Origin: Candidatus Symbiopectobacterium sp. NZEC151
GTDB lineage: Bacteria > Pseudomonadota > Gammaproteobacteria > Enterobacterales > Enterobacteriaceae
Direction: 5' to 3'
Length of the DNA: 64,000 nucleotides
Assembly: GCF_025962655.1 (NCBI RefSeq)
Contig: NZ_JAGFPE010000007.1
Span: forward strand, 186,001-250,000
Position 1 is the first letter of the stretch, and the number at the start of each line of letters is the position of its first letter. Position numbers and translations under genes: made by a program. The notes under the pieces are model-generated. The model was not told the DNA's origin. It was given only the letters and a program-made list of their open reading frames with translations, and did not search any database. Shown here one piece after another: positions 26,122 to 34,013 of this stretch.

Positions 26122-26137
26122 CGAAAATCACTGGCTA

Positions 26138-27118
26138 TCAGCACTTGATCACGGCACGGCCCCGCACTTTGCCCGCTAACAGCGCTTCGGCAACATCAAT
26201 GGCCTGCGTCAGCGGATACTCCGTGGTTAACGCAGCCAGTTTTGCCATCGGCAGGTATTTGCAGGCTTTTTCCCACAGCGCCGGGCGTTTCTCCGTACTG
26301 ACCATCACGCTGTCGATACCTTGCAAGGCGACGTTGCGCAGGATAAACGGCGCAACGCTTGCCGGGAGATCCAGCCCTTGCGCCATGCCACAGGCGGCAA
26401 CGATACCGCCGTACTGAATGCTGGCACACACGTTCGCCAGCGTATGGCTGCCCACGGTATCCACCGCCGCCACCCAGCGCTCTTTTTGCAGCGGTTTACC
26501 CGGTGCACTCAACTCGGCACGATCGATAACCTCACTCACGCCCACCTCGTTGCGCAGCCAGTCAGCCTCTGCCGGGCGGCCCGTGGAAGCCACCACCTGA
26601 TAACCCAACTGCGCCAGAATCAATGCCGCACAGCTGCCTACGCCGCCGCTGGCACCGGTCACCAGCACCGGACCGTCCTCCGGTTTCACTCCGTGGTGTA
26701 ACACCGCCTCGACGCAGAGCATCGCGGTAAACCCAGCCGTACCAATCGCCATCACATGCCTGGCGTCTGAACCCTGTGGCAACGGTGCCAACCACTCAGC
26801 GCTCACCCGCGCCTTACCCGCCAGGCCGCCCCAGTGTTTTTCCCCAACGCCCCATCCGGTCAACAGCACCTTGTCACCGGCTTTGTACGCTGGGTTAACG
26901 CTTTCTATCACTGTGCCAGCAAAATCAATGCCGGGCACCATCGGGAATTTACGCACGATAGGACCGCGCCCCGTGATGGCCAGCGCATCCTTGTAATTGA
27001 TGGAGGAGTAGTCGATGGCGACCGTTACATCACCTTCCGGCAATGCACTTTCCTCTTGTGTCACCAGTGCCGCATGATAATTGCCTTCAACCTTGTCGAT
27101 CACGATTGCATTGAACAT
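26138..27118 (-). CDS. acuI: AcuI/YhdH-type NADPH-dependent acrylyl-CoA reductase
   Basis: Cytoplasmic medium-chain dehydrogenase/reductase of 326 residues (YhdH of E. coli is 324). It reduces acrylyl-CoA to propionyl-CoA with NADPH, removing a toxic electrophile. The protein lacks the zinc-binding cysteines of alcohol dehydrogenases, has DYSSINYKDALAITG near the N-terminus and the NADPH fold VLVTGASGGVGSCAALILAQLGYQVVASTGR (about 150-180). A TetR-family repressor gene lies just upstream on the same strand, and a palindromic operator sits in between, an arrangement like acuR-acuI. The symbol is used for the family; exact substrate untested here. Confidence 0.88.
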   Translation of the reverse strand: MFNAIVIDKVEGNYHAALVTQEESALPEGDVTVAIDYSSINYKDALAITGRGPIVRKFPMVPGIDFAGTVIESVNPAYKAGDKVLLTGWGVGEKHWGGLAGKARVSAEWLAPLPQGSDARHVMAIGTAGFTAMLCVEAVLHHGVKPEDGPVLVTGASGGVGSCAALILAQLGYQVVASTGRPAEADWLRNEVGVSEVIDRAELSAPGKPLQKERWVAAVDTVGSHTLANVCASIQYGGIVAACGMAQGLDLPASVAPFILRNVALQGIDSVMVSTEKRPALWEKACKYLPMAKLAALTTEYPLTQAIDVAEALLAGKVRGRAVIKC

Positions 27119-27182
27119 ATAAACCTCGTCTCCGTATCGTTCGCCCGCCGGGGGAACGCAGCCGTAAAATTCACCACATTAA

Positions 27183-27203
27183 TTATTGACCGATCGTCTA
27201 TAA
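27183..27203. promoter_or_regulatory. Operator-like palindrome in front of acuI
   Basis: Inverted repeat TTAT-n-GAC-n5-GTC-n-ATAA centred on 27193, 65-85 bp before the acuI start. The GAC...GTC half-sites with a CGATC core resemble operators of NemR/AcuR-type TetR repressors, so the regulator next door is the likely ligand. Confidence 0.65.
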
Positions 27204-27321
27204 ATTAATACCACGGTAACTGTCATCACATTGCGTTTCAAGCGAAGCGCCACAACCGGCATTGAAGAGTGAGAAAAGTTTGTTATTTATCAATTTCACG
27301 GCGGTGAAAAGCACGCGGCTG

Positions 27322-27978
27322 TCAGCGCGATATTTCATCATCCGAGCGATAACCGAGGGCATGGGAAAAGAAGTACCAGAATTCATTCAGCGGTTGCGTG
27401 GATTGGTACAGCTTGGCTCTCATCACCGCCCCTTCCCAACCGCTCCAGAACATCTCCGCCACCTGCTCGGGTGGCGTCGTCGTGCGGATTTCGCCCGCGA
27501 TCAGTGCCGCCCGCAAACAGGTTTCCACCAGCCCTTGCCATGCATTGAGAATCTGCTGCAACTGCCCTCTGAACGCATCGGGCAATCCGGGCGTTTCCTG
27601 CATCAGATTCCCCACCAGACAACCCCGGGTGAAGGCGTATTTCTGCATGCCTTGGCCTGCATCCGCCACAAAATGGCTGAGGCGTTTCATCGGCATTACG
27701 GAGGCATCCGACAGGAATTTATTCAGCTTATGTTGAAAGAAGCTGTCATAGGACGCGAGCACCGTGCGCCCATAATCCTCTTTATTTTCAAAATAGTAAT
27801 AAAAAGAACCTTTGGGAACACCGCCGTTTTTCACGATGGCATCAATGCCGGTGGAGAGAAAGCCGTTTTGCGTCAGCAATGCCAACCCGCTGCGAATCAG
27901 CACTTCGCGCGTGTCTTTATAGCTCGCATCGGTTTTTGGCGGCCGACCTCTGCCGCGTGGCGCAATATCCGTACTCAC
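27322..27978 (-). CDS. acuR: TetR-family repressor, AcuR-like
   Basis: Repressor of 218 residues. The N-terminal HTH (about 15-65) reads TREVLIRSGLALLTQNGFLSTGIDAIVKNGGVPKGSFYYYFENK, a form shared with AcuR and other reactive-electrophile-sensing TetR proteins; Cys residues in TRGCLVGN and VETCLRA could be sensor thiols. I choose the GTG at 27978 because AGGAGG stands five bases before it; the ATG 11 codons upstream has no such site. It controls the acuI-like gene downstream through the palindrome at 27183-27203. Assignment of the AcuR name is from family and neighbour. Confidence 0.85.
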   Translation of the reverse strand: MSTDIAPRGRGRPPKTDASYKDTREVLIRSGLALLTQNGFLSTGIDAIVKNGGVPKGSFYYYFENKEDYGRTVLASYDSFFQHKLNKFLSDASVMPMKRLSHFVADAGQGMQKYAFTRGCLVGNLMQETPGLPDAFRGQLQQILNAWQGLVETCLRAALIAGEIRTTTPPEQVAEMFWSGWEGAVMRAKLYQSTQPLNEFWYFFSHALGYRSDDEISR

Positions 27979-28189
27979 ATCAGCCTCCTGAGATCCAACG
28001 GCTAAAATCATACACCCATGACCATCATTTCACTATGGCAGGGCGCAGCGGGACTCTGTCTGATACGGCAAGGTTTAACCAAGTATGACATAAAGCAAGA
28101 AATCGATAATATAAGATAATATTTCTCATTCTCATCAATATTCCTGCGATAAACTACGCCTCTGTTTCCACTCTGGTTTCTCTGGCCCG

Positions 28190-28585
28190 ATGATCGTTTC
28201 ACACGCAACGACACAAAAAAGCGCAGCCTGCCTGGCATTACTGGCGGTGTTACTGCTGTTTGTCGCTCCGGTGATATCCAAGGGGCGCGCCGAGCGGATG
28301 CCGTTACCGCAAACCCACGAAATGGCGATGAATCATCACAGCACAGCGCCTGCGGCACACGATCACGCCGCCATGATGCAGCAACAAGGGTTTGCCTGCG
28401 GCTACTGTGAACTGCTGGTGCATGTGCCCTTTGTCGTCGGCCTATTCATCCCTATGGTGTGGCTGACGGTGCTGTTAGCACGGGCACCGCCGCTACCCCG
28501 CGTTCTGCCTCCGCGTTGTCCCCCGCTTGATACCACGCATCTTCCGCGCGCACCGCCACGCCTTCATCTGTCACTCACAGCGTAA
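28190..28585 (+). CDS. DUF2946 protein, probable copper-handling membrane protein
   Basis: Small protein of 131 residues. It has an N-terminal hydrophobic segment (12-30, possible uncleaved signal), a His/Met-rich periplasmic stretch (HEMAMNHHS...HDHAAMMQQQG, about 43-68), the conserved CGYCELLVHVP motif (72-82) and a second hydrophobic segment (84-100), followed by a Pro/Arg-rich tail. This is the DUF2946 layout, found next to copper receptors and CopC-type genes; His/Met clusters suggest Cu(I)/Cu(II) binding. The TonB-dependent copper receptor gene follows 206 bp downstream on the same strand. Confidence 0.8.
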   Translation: MIVSHATTQKSAACLALLAVLLLFVAPVISKGRAERMPLPQTHEMAMNHHSTAPAAHDHAAMMQQQGFACGYCELLVHVPFVVGLFIPMVWLTVLLARAPPLPRVLPPRCPPLDTTHLPRAPPRLHLSLTA

Positions 28586-28791
28586 ATTTCCCTTTCCACA
28601 GTAACCGGTTATCGGATTAACACCGTGGACACGTCGTGCCCGTAACGCTCGCGCTGATGGGCCGGGGAGATGTCATCCCGTTCGAAATGCACATCCGCCT
28701 TTCGCAACGACATACCCTTTTTATCCACCGGGATCAGGTGGCTCCCGATCGTGGCGTTTTTCATACGCACGATCGAAGACAGGTGAAAGTA

Positions 28792-30792
28792 ATGAAAAAA
28801 ACTAAAATGTTAACCACATCACTGGCGGTGTTTTGCACCTTACCGCTTCAGGCAACGGCCAGCGAAAAAAGCACACACCAGCATGATGAAGGTGATGTGA
28901 TGACGGTGACGGCCCCGGTCTATTCGCCGTTAACCATTGTGACCTCCCCCAAAACCCCGCGCCAGCCCGTCCCGGCCAGCGATGGGTCGGATTACCTGAA
29001 AACCATCCCCGGCTTTAGCCAAATTCGCAATGGTGGCACCAACGGTGACCCGGTGTTTCGCGGCATGTTCGGATCGCGTTTGCGGCTGCTTACCAACGAT
29101 GGTGAAATGCTCGGTGCCTGCCCGGCGCGTATGGACGCCCCCAGCTCTTATATCTCGCCGGAAAGTTACGATTTGCTCACGCTGATCAAGGGGCCACAGA
29201 GCGTGCTGTGGGGACCGGGTAACTCTGCGGGCACGCTGCGCTTCGAGCGGCTCCCCCCTCGGTTCACGCAGGCGGGCGCCAAAGGAAATGTCAGCCTGCT
29301 GGCCGCCTCCAACCGCCGCTGGGATCAAAATGCGGATATCAGCGTTGGCAACGAGCAAGGCTATCTCCGGTTGACGGGAAACAAATCCCGCGCCAACGAC
29401 TACAAGGACGGAGACAACCGCCGCGTGCCCTCAAAGTGGGATAAGTGGAACAGCGATATCGCGCTGGGATGGACACCGGATAAAGATACGCTGCTGGAAC
29501 TCTCCGCTGGCAAAGGCGATGGCGAAGCACGCTACGCGGGACGCGGCATGGATGGCTCGCAGTTCAAGCGCGAAAGCCTTGGCCTGCGTTTTGAAAAGAG
29601 CAACATTGGCACCCTGCTCGATAAGTTCGAAGCCAGCGCCTATTACAACTATGCCGACCATGTGATGGATAACTTCAGTTTGCGTACGCCGGGCAGCATG
29701 TCGATGGGCGGTATGTCTATGCCGATGGCGGCGATGGCGATGCGTCTGGATCGCCGCACCGTCGGCGGCAGGATGATGACCACCTGGCTGTGGCAGGATT
29801 ACCAGTTGCAAACCGGTGTTGATACCCAGTTGAATACCCACCGCAGTTTGGACAACGGCCGTTGGGATAAAGATGCCCGTTTCCACAATTATGGCCTGTT
29901 CGGTGAACTGACCTGGGAGGCCAGCGCACAAAACAAGGTTATTGTCGGTACCCGACTGGATCGAGCGCAAGTCGATAACTTCACCACAGCAGAACAACCC
30001 AGCCGCAGTGCCACGCTGCCCGCTGGCTTCCTGCGCGTGGAGCATTCCGTCGCCTCGCTGCCGTTGATGGTCTATGCCGGCGTAGGCTACACCACGCGTT
30101 TCCCTGATTACTGGGAGCTTTTCTCGCCTAAACGCGGCCCCGGAGGCAGCGCCAGCGCCTTCGATAACCTGAAAACGGAGAAAACCACCCAGTTGGATAT
30201 CGGCGCGCAATACAAAGGAGAGCGCCTGACCAGTTGGGTCTCTGCCTATGCGGGTCGGGTGAATGATTTTATTCTGTTTCGTTACGATGCCAACAATGCC
30301 CGTATAAGCCAGGCGGATAACGTCAACGCACTCACCCTGGGCGGCGAAACCGGCTTGAGCTATCAGTTGACCGACCATTGGAAAACCGATGCCAGTCTGG
30401 CGTATTCCTGGGCCGAAAACCGTTCAAACGGTCGTCCGCTGCCGCAAATCCCGCCGCTGGAAACACGCTTGGGGCTCTCCTGGGAATCCGGCAACTGGAG
30501 CAGCGGCGGCTTGCTGCGGCTGGTCAGCAGCCAGAACCGGTTAGCGGCTAATGAAGGCAACGTGGTCGGTAAAGATTTTGGCAGCAGCAGCGGTTTCGCC
30601 ATTTTCTCTGCCAATCTGGCGTATAGGGTGACGGAGCAGGTGAAGGTCAGCGCAGGCGTCGATAACCTGTTTAACACCGCCTACAGCGAGCACCTGAATC
30701 TGGCCGGTAACAGCAGCTTTGGCTACTCCGCCAATACCACGATGAATGAGCCGGGAAGAACCTTCTGGGGCAAAATTAACGTGACGTTCTAA
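28792..30792 (+). CDS. TonB-dependent copper receptor (OprC/NosA-like)
   Basis: Outer-membrane receptor of 666 residues with a signal peptide (MKKTKMLTTSLAVFCTLPLQATA), a TonB-box-like DVMTVTAPV, a plug domain (about 45-150) and a 22-strand barrel ending in an aromatic residue (FWGKINVTF). Copper-receptor marks are the His-rich mature N-terminus (THQHDEGD) and a Met-rich extracellular loop, SMSMGGMSMPMAAMAM, near residue 300; MDAPSSYISPESYD in the plug is also typical. I choose the ATG at 28792 (GTGAAAGTA in front) since it gives a normal signal peptide; the upstream 52 codons are not secretory. Its 3' end overlaps the convergent LysR gene by four bases. Confidence 0.92.
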   Translation: MKKTKMLTTSLAVFCTLPLQATASEKSTHQHDEGDVMTVTAPVYSPLTIVTSPKTPRQPVPASDGSDYLKTIPGFSQIRNGGTNGDPVFRGMFGSRLRLLTNDGEMLGACPARMDAPSSYISPESYDLLTLIKGPQSVLWGPGNSAGTLRFERLPPRFTQAGAKGNVSLLAASNRRWDQNADISVGNEQGYLRLTGNKSRANDYKDGDNRRVPSKWDKWNSDIALGWTPDKDTLLELSAGKGDGEARYAGRGMDGSQFKRESLGLRFEKSNIGTLLDKFEASAYYNYADHVMDNFSLRTPGSMSMGGMSMPMAAMAMRLDRRTVGGRMMTTWLWQDYQLQTGVDTQLNTHRSLDNGRWDKDARFHNYGLFGELTWEASAQNKVIVGTRLDRAQVDNFTTAEQPSRSATLPAGFLRVEHSVASLPLMVYAGVGYTTRFPDYWELFSPKRGPGGSASAFDNLKTEKTTQLDIGAQYKGERLTSWVSAYAGRVNDFILFRYDANNARISQADNVNALTLGGETGLSYQLTDHWKTDASLAYSWAENRSNGRPLPQIPPLETRLGLSWESGNWSSGGLLRLVSSQNRLAANEGNVVGKDFGSSSGFAIFSANLAYRVTEQVKVSAGVDNLFNTAYSEHLNLAGNSSFGYSANTTMNEPGRTFWGKINVTF

Positions 30793-31661
30793 ACCCATGC
30801 CGATGCCGGCGGCACGTTTGCCGTCGGCAATGAGAGCAACACATTGAGCGCCGCGATATCTTGCTCAGAGAGTAAGGGATTTTTCATTACCAGATACACA
30901 TCCAGCGCATCCCTGAAATCCGGTACCACCGTCAGTTGGTGCGCATCAGCGATCGCTTGCGACACCATACCCACACCGCCCCGGCTTTTCATTAATGACA
31001 TACTGACTTGTTCACTGCCGGAATCGTAAACCGCTTTCCCCTGCACCCACGGCTGATGCAGGGCAACAAAGCGATCGAAGACACGGGCATAAGCGCACTC
31101 CGCCACCGGTTTGATCAACGGTGCCTGTGCCAGCAGGGTGCCCGGCGCCATCGCGGCCACGATCGACACCTTCAGTGCATCAATCAAGCACATAGGGTCA
31201 TCACAGTGCGCCGGACAACCAATTACCACTGCCATATCGGCATCGCCATTGGCCAGTTTGGTCAGGTTTTCCGGTGATTCAGAACTGCTGAATACGATGC
31301 GGTAACCGCGCAGCGTATCCATCATAAAGTTCATGATGCAGTGATTAATATCCAGCGAAAACGTGCTGTTCAGCGCGATGTGTAACGTCGTTGGCGCATG
31401 CTGGCGCAACTGATCGACCTTGCGTTGCAGTTGCTCCGCCGTTCTGACCATCGCGGTGATTTCTGGCAGCATCTGCTGACCCTCCGGGGTCAGCGACACG
31501 CCCTTGTTGGTGCGGTTAAGCAACCGCAGACCCATGTGTTGTTCCAGTTTTTTGATTTGCGCCGCCAGCGCCTGAACCGTCAGACAGGCGTCATCGGCCG
31601 CCGCCGTCAGCGAACCTAACTGGACGATTTTTAAAAAGTGCTTCAGTACCTTGCTGTCCAT
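30789..31661 (-). CDS. LysR-family regulator
   Basis: Transcription factor of 290 residues with an N-terminal winged helix (MDSKVLKHFLKIVQLGSLTAAADDACLTVQALAAQIKKLEQHMGLRLL) and an effector domain (about 90-285) that contains GDADMAVVIGCPAHCDD and the late SRGGVGMVSQA. The start is the Met at 31661 directly before the helix. Its target cannot be read; candidates are the SHMT/YggS genes upstream (79 bases away, same strand) or the copper receptor with which it converges. Confidence 0.85.
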   Translation of the reverse strand: MDSKVLKHFLKIVQLGSLTAAADDACLTVQALAAQIKKLEQHMGLRLLNRTNKGVSLTPEGQQMLPEITAMVRTAEQLQRKVDQLRQHAPTTLHIALNSTFSLDINHCIMNFMMDTLRGYRIVFSSSESPENLTKLANGDADMAVVIGCPAHCDDPMCLIDALKVSIVAAMAPGTLLAQAPLIKPVAECAYARVFDRFVALHQPWVQGKAVYDSGSEQVSMSLMKSRGGVGMVSQAIADAHQLTVVPDFRDALDVYLVMKNPLLSEQDIAALNVLLSLPTANVPPASAWV

Positions 31662-31739
31662 ACGCCACCCGACCGCCTTGATTCTCTCGTTATAGCAGTC
31701 GTCGTTATCCTTTTCAACGCAGCGTAGGGTGTGCATCGA

Positions 31740-33011
31740 CTACCGGTACACCGGATGGCAACAGCACAGATCTACCACCTGCTTACGAACCCGATCGCGC
31801 ACCGTCCTCTGCGCGCTTTCATCGTGTTGCAACGCATCCAGTACATCACACAGCCAGCCGGCCAGTCGCTCGCACTCGGTGACGCCAAAACCGCGCGTGG
31901 TGACTGCCGGTGTGCCAATGCGCAGCCCGGAGGTGACAAACGGCGAACGGGGATCGTTAGGCACGGTATTTTTATTCACGGTGATATAGGCATCACCCAG
32001 CGCCGCATCGGCGTCTTTGCCCGTGTAAGCGCGATCGGAAAGGTCAATCAGCATCAGGTGGTTATCCGTACCGCCCGAGACAATCTTGTAACCACGCTGT
32101 TGCAGCACCACCGCCATAGCGCGGGCATTGGTCACCACCTGACGCTGGTAGGTAGTAAACTCAGGACGCAGCGCCTCCTTGAAAGCCACGGCCTTGGCAG
32201 CAATCACGTGCATCAACGGCCCGCCCTGAATACCGGGGAATACGGCAGCATTGAGCTTTTTGTAGAAATCCTCACTTTGCCCTTTGGCGAGGATGATGCC
32301 GCCACGCGGGCCGCGCAGGGTTTTATGGGTGGTACTGGTTACCACGTGAGCATAGGGCAACGGATTGGGGTATTCCCCTGCCGCGACCAGACCGGCAACA
32401 TGGGCCATATCCACCCAAAACACCGCCCCGACTTTATCGGCGATGGCACGCATCCGCGCCCAGTCTTTGTAGCGCGAATAGGCAGAAAAGCCCCCGATCA
32501 ACATTTTCGGACGGGTTTCCAGCGCAATACGCTCCATCTCGTCATAGTCGATAAGCCCGGTCTCAGGATCGAGCCCGTAAGGCACAATCTTGTAGTGACG
32601 GCCCGAGAAGTTGGACGGATTGCCGTGCGTCAGGTGTCCCCCCTGCGCCAGGTTCATGCCCATTACGGTATCACCGGGATTGGTGAGCGCCAGAAACACC
32701 GCCGCATTGGCCTGAGCCCCCGCGTGAGGCTGCACATTGGCATAATCGCAGTCGAACAGTGCTTTCGCGCGCTCAATGGCTAAACGCTCCGCCACATCAA
32801 CAAACTCACAGCCGCTGTAATAGCGCTTGCCAGGGTAACCTTCGGCGTATTTGTTGGTGAACACGGAATTCTGGATAGCCATCACCAACGGGCTGGCATA
32901 GTTCTCAGAAGCAATCAGCTCGACGTGCTCCTCTTGGCGGCGTTCTTCATTCAGGATGGCATCCGCCAGTTCAGGATCGACATCGGTCAGGGTAAGGGAA
33001 GCGTCATACAT
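31740..33011 (-). CDS. glyA: Serine hydroxymethyltransferase (accessory copy)
   Basis: Cytoplasmic PLP enzyme of 423 residues that interconverts serine and glycine with tetrahydrofolate. The family start [25 protein letters not shown], the PLP-lysine motif [18 protein letters not shown] (Lys about 235) and the C-terminal [19 protein letters not shown] are present. In Enterobacterales the housekeeping glyA lies beside hmp, so the setting here next to a YggS-like protein and a MocR regulator marks this as a second, probably regulated copy. The C-terminus ends with [11 protein letters not shown], which differs from the usual end. It follows the yggS-like gene by 56 bases. Confidence 0.93.
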   Translation of the reverse strand: MYDASLTLTDVDPELADAILNEERRQEEHVELIASENYASPLVMAIQNSVFTNKYAEGYPGKRYYSGCEFVDVAERLAIERAKALFDCDYANVQPHAGAQANAAVFLALTNPGDTVMGMNLAQGGHLTHGNPSNFSGRHYKIVPYGLDPETGLIDYDEMERIALETRPKMLIGGFSAYSRYKDWARMRAIADKVGAVFWVDMAHVAGLVAAGEYPNPLPYAHVVTSTTHKTLRGPRGGIILAKGQSEDFYKKLNAAVFPGIQGGPLMHVIAAKAVAFKEALRPEFTTYQRQVVTNARAMAVVLQQRGYKIVSGGTDNHLMLIDLSDRAYTGKDADAALGDAYITVNKNTVPNDPRSPFVTSGLRIGTPAVTTRGFGVTECERLAGWLCDVLDALQHDESAQRTVRDRVRKQVVDLCCCHPVYR

Positions 33012-33067
33012 GGCAAGGTCCTCTCAATTAAAATAGTGGTATTCAATGCATCGATGGCAAATGGGTA

Positions 33068-33889
33068 TTATTGCGATGGCTCGCCAGGCCAGTAATGGCT
33101 GTCAGGCAGCGCACGCGCGCCGAAGATGGCCTGCCCGACGCGCACCACGGTGGCCCCCTCTTCGATGGCTATCTCAAAATCACCCGACATCCCCATCGAT
33201 AGCGCATCCAGCTCAATCATTGCGGGAGCACTCTGCCGCAATTGATCGCGCAGGGTGCGCAATAGCACAAAGCACTCGCGTACGCGTTCCGCCTCACTGG
33301 AAAAGCGCGCCAGCGTCATCAACCCACGCACCCGCAATGCCGTGAAAGCAGGCAATGCCTGAATAAATTCCGCTACGCTCTCGGGCGCGAGGCCATATTT
33401 GCTGACTTCACCGGAGGTGTTGACCTGCACAAACACATCCAGCGAACGTCCTTCATGTTGCAGACGGCGATCCAGCGCTTCGGCGAGTTTCAGGCTGTCC
33501 AGCGCCTGAAACTCGCTGGCGAAACGCGCCACCAGCCGAGCCTTATTGGTTTGCAAATGGCCGATAACCGACCATTGCAAATCGCTCAGATCCTGCATGG
33601 CCTCCCATTTCCCCATCGCTTCCTGTACCTTGTTTTCGCCCAGCATGCGGCAACCCGCCGCATACGCCAGTCGCAGGTTGCTTTCGGGTTTGGTCTTGCT
33701 GACCGGCAGCAGGCGCACCGTGGCCGGATCGCGCCCCACGCGCTGACAGGCCGCCGCGATACGCGCCTGCACCGCCGCCAGATTGTGTCGGAAATCCTCA
33801 ACGGTCGTGGCCTCAGGATAAAGGCCGTGGCGATCGTGATGGGTCTGTGTGCTCTCAGGAAGCGATGCGCGTGAAGTAGAAGATGACAT
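33068..33889 (-). CDS. YggS/PROSC-family PLP-binding protein (paralogue)
   Basis: Cytoplasmic PLP-homeostasis protein of 273 residues, a TIM barrel that binds PLP through the Lys in LLPVSKTKPES. Conserved marks: GENKVQEAMGKWE, WSVIGHLQTNKAR, VFVQVNTSGEVSKYGL, LSMGMSGDFEIAIEEGATVVRVGQAIFG. It has about 30 extra polar N-terminal residues compared with E. coli YggS (234), so the true start could lie downstream, but no good alternative codon is visible. The housekeeping yggS normally sits near proC; this copy forms a unit with the second SHMT and is divergent from a MocR regulator, suggesting a role in PLP supply for that enzyme. Confidence 0.9.
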   Translation of the reverse strand: MSSSTSRASLPESTQTHHDRHGLYPEATTVEDFRHNLAAVQARIAAACQRVGRDPATVRLLPVSKTKPESNLRLAYAAGCRMLGENKVQEAMGKWEAMQDLSDLQWSVIGHLQTNKARLVARFASEFQALDSLKLAEALDRRLQHEGRSLDVFVQVNTSGEVSKYGLAPESVAEFIQALPAFTALRVRGLMTLARFSSEAERVRECFVLLRTLRDQLRQSAPAMIELDALSMGMSGDFEIAIEEGATVVRVGQAIFGARALPDSHYWPGEPSQ

Positions 33890-33924
33890 GGCCTGACGTT
33901 AACTCCTGAAAAAGGAAACAAACG

Positions 33925-33947
33925 GGTTGTAGCACGTAGCGGTTGTA
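33925..33947. promoter_or_regulatory. Direct repeat in the yggS/MocR intergenic region
   Basis: GGTTGTA occurs twice in the same orientation at 33925-33931 and 33941-33947 (16-bp period). MocR regulators typically bind direct repeats in the region between themselves and their target genes, so this is the likely operator. Confidence 0.5.
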
Positions 33948-34013
33948 CCCATTATTTATAGCGCTAAAATGGCCTGATTAACCCTGCCAATTACCCGAAC
34001 AGAGACAGACCAA

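Larger units (their letters stand above)
25730..26137. other. 408-bp regulatory gap upstream of the sigma54 operon
   Basis: Contains the sigma54 promoter (25763-25778), AT-rich sequence with three palindromes (TTCAAT-tc-ATTGAA at 25805-25818, TTTCAA-a-TTGAAA at 25909-25921, ATGAA-t-TTCAT at 25925-25935) and the terminator of the acuI-like gene at 26100-26121. A short open stretch on the plus strand (25814-26179) has no ribosome-binding site and is not a gene. Confidence 0.7.

Noticed and set aside
25814-26179. Plus-strand ORF in the regulatory gap before the acuI-like gene
   Set aside because: No ribosome-binding site, no recognisable domain, and it runs through a terminator into the 3' end of acuI on the other strand.
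29431-30378. Antisense ORF of 315 codons opposite the copper receptor
   Set aside because: Repetitive His-Arg translation arises from the Met-rich loop codons on the other strand.
31731-32783. Plus-strand ORF of 350 codons over the SHMT gene
   Set aside because: SHMT motifs on the minus strand are unmistakable; the plus frame lacks any domain.
33012-33067. Glycine or other riboswitch in front of the accessory glyA
   Set aside because: The spacer behind the yggS-like gene is only 56 bases, too short for any known aptamer.
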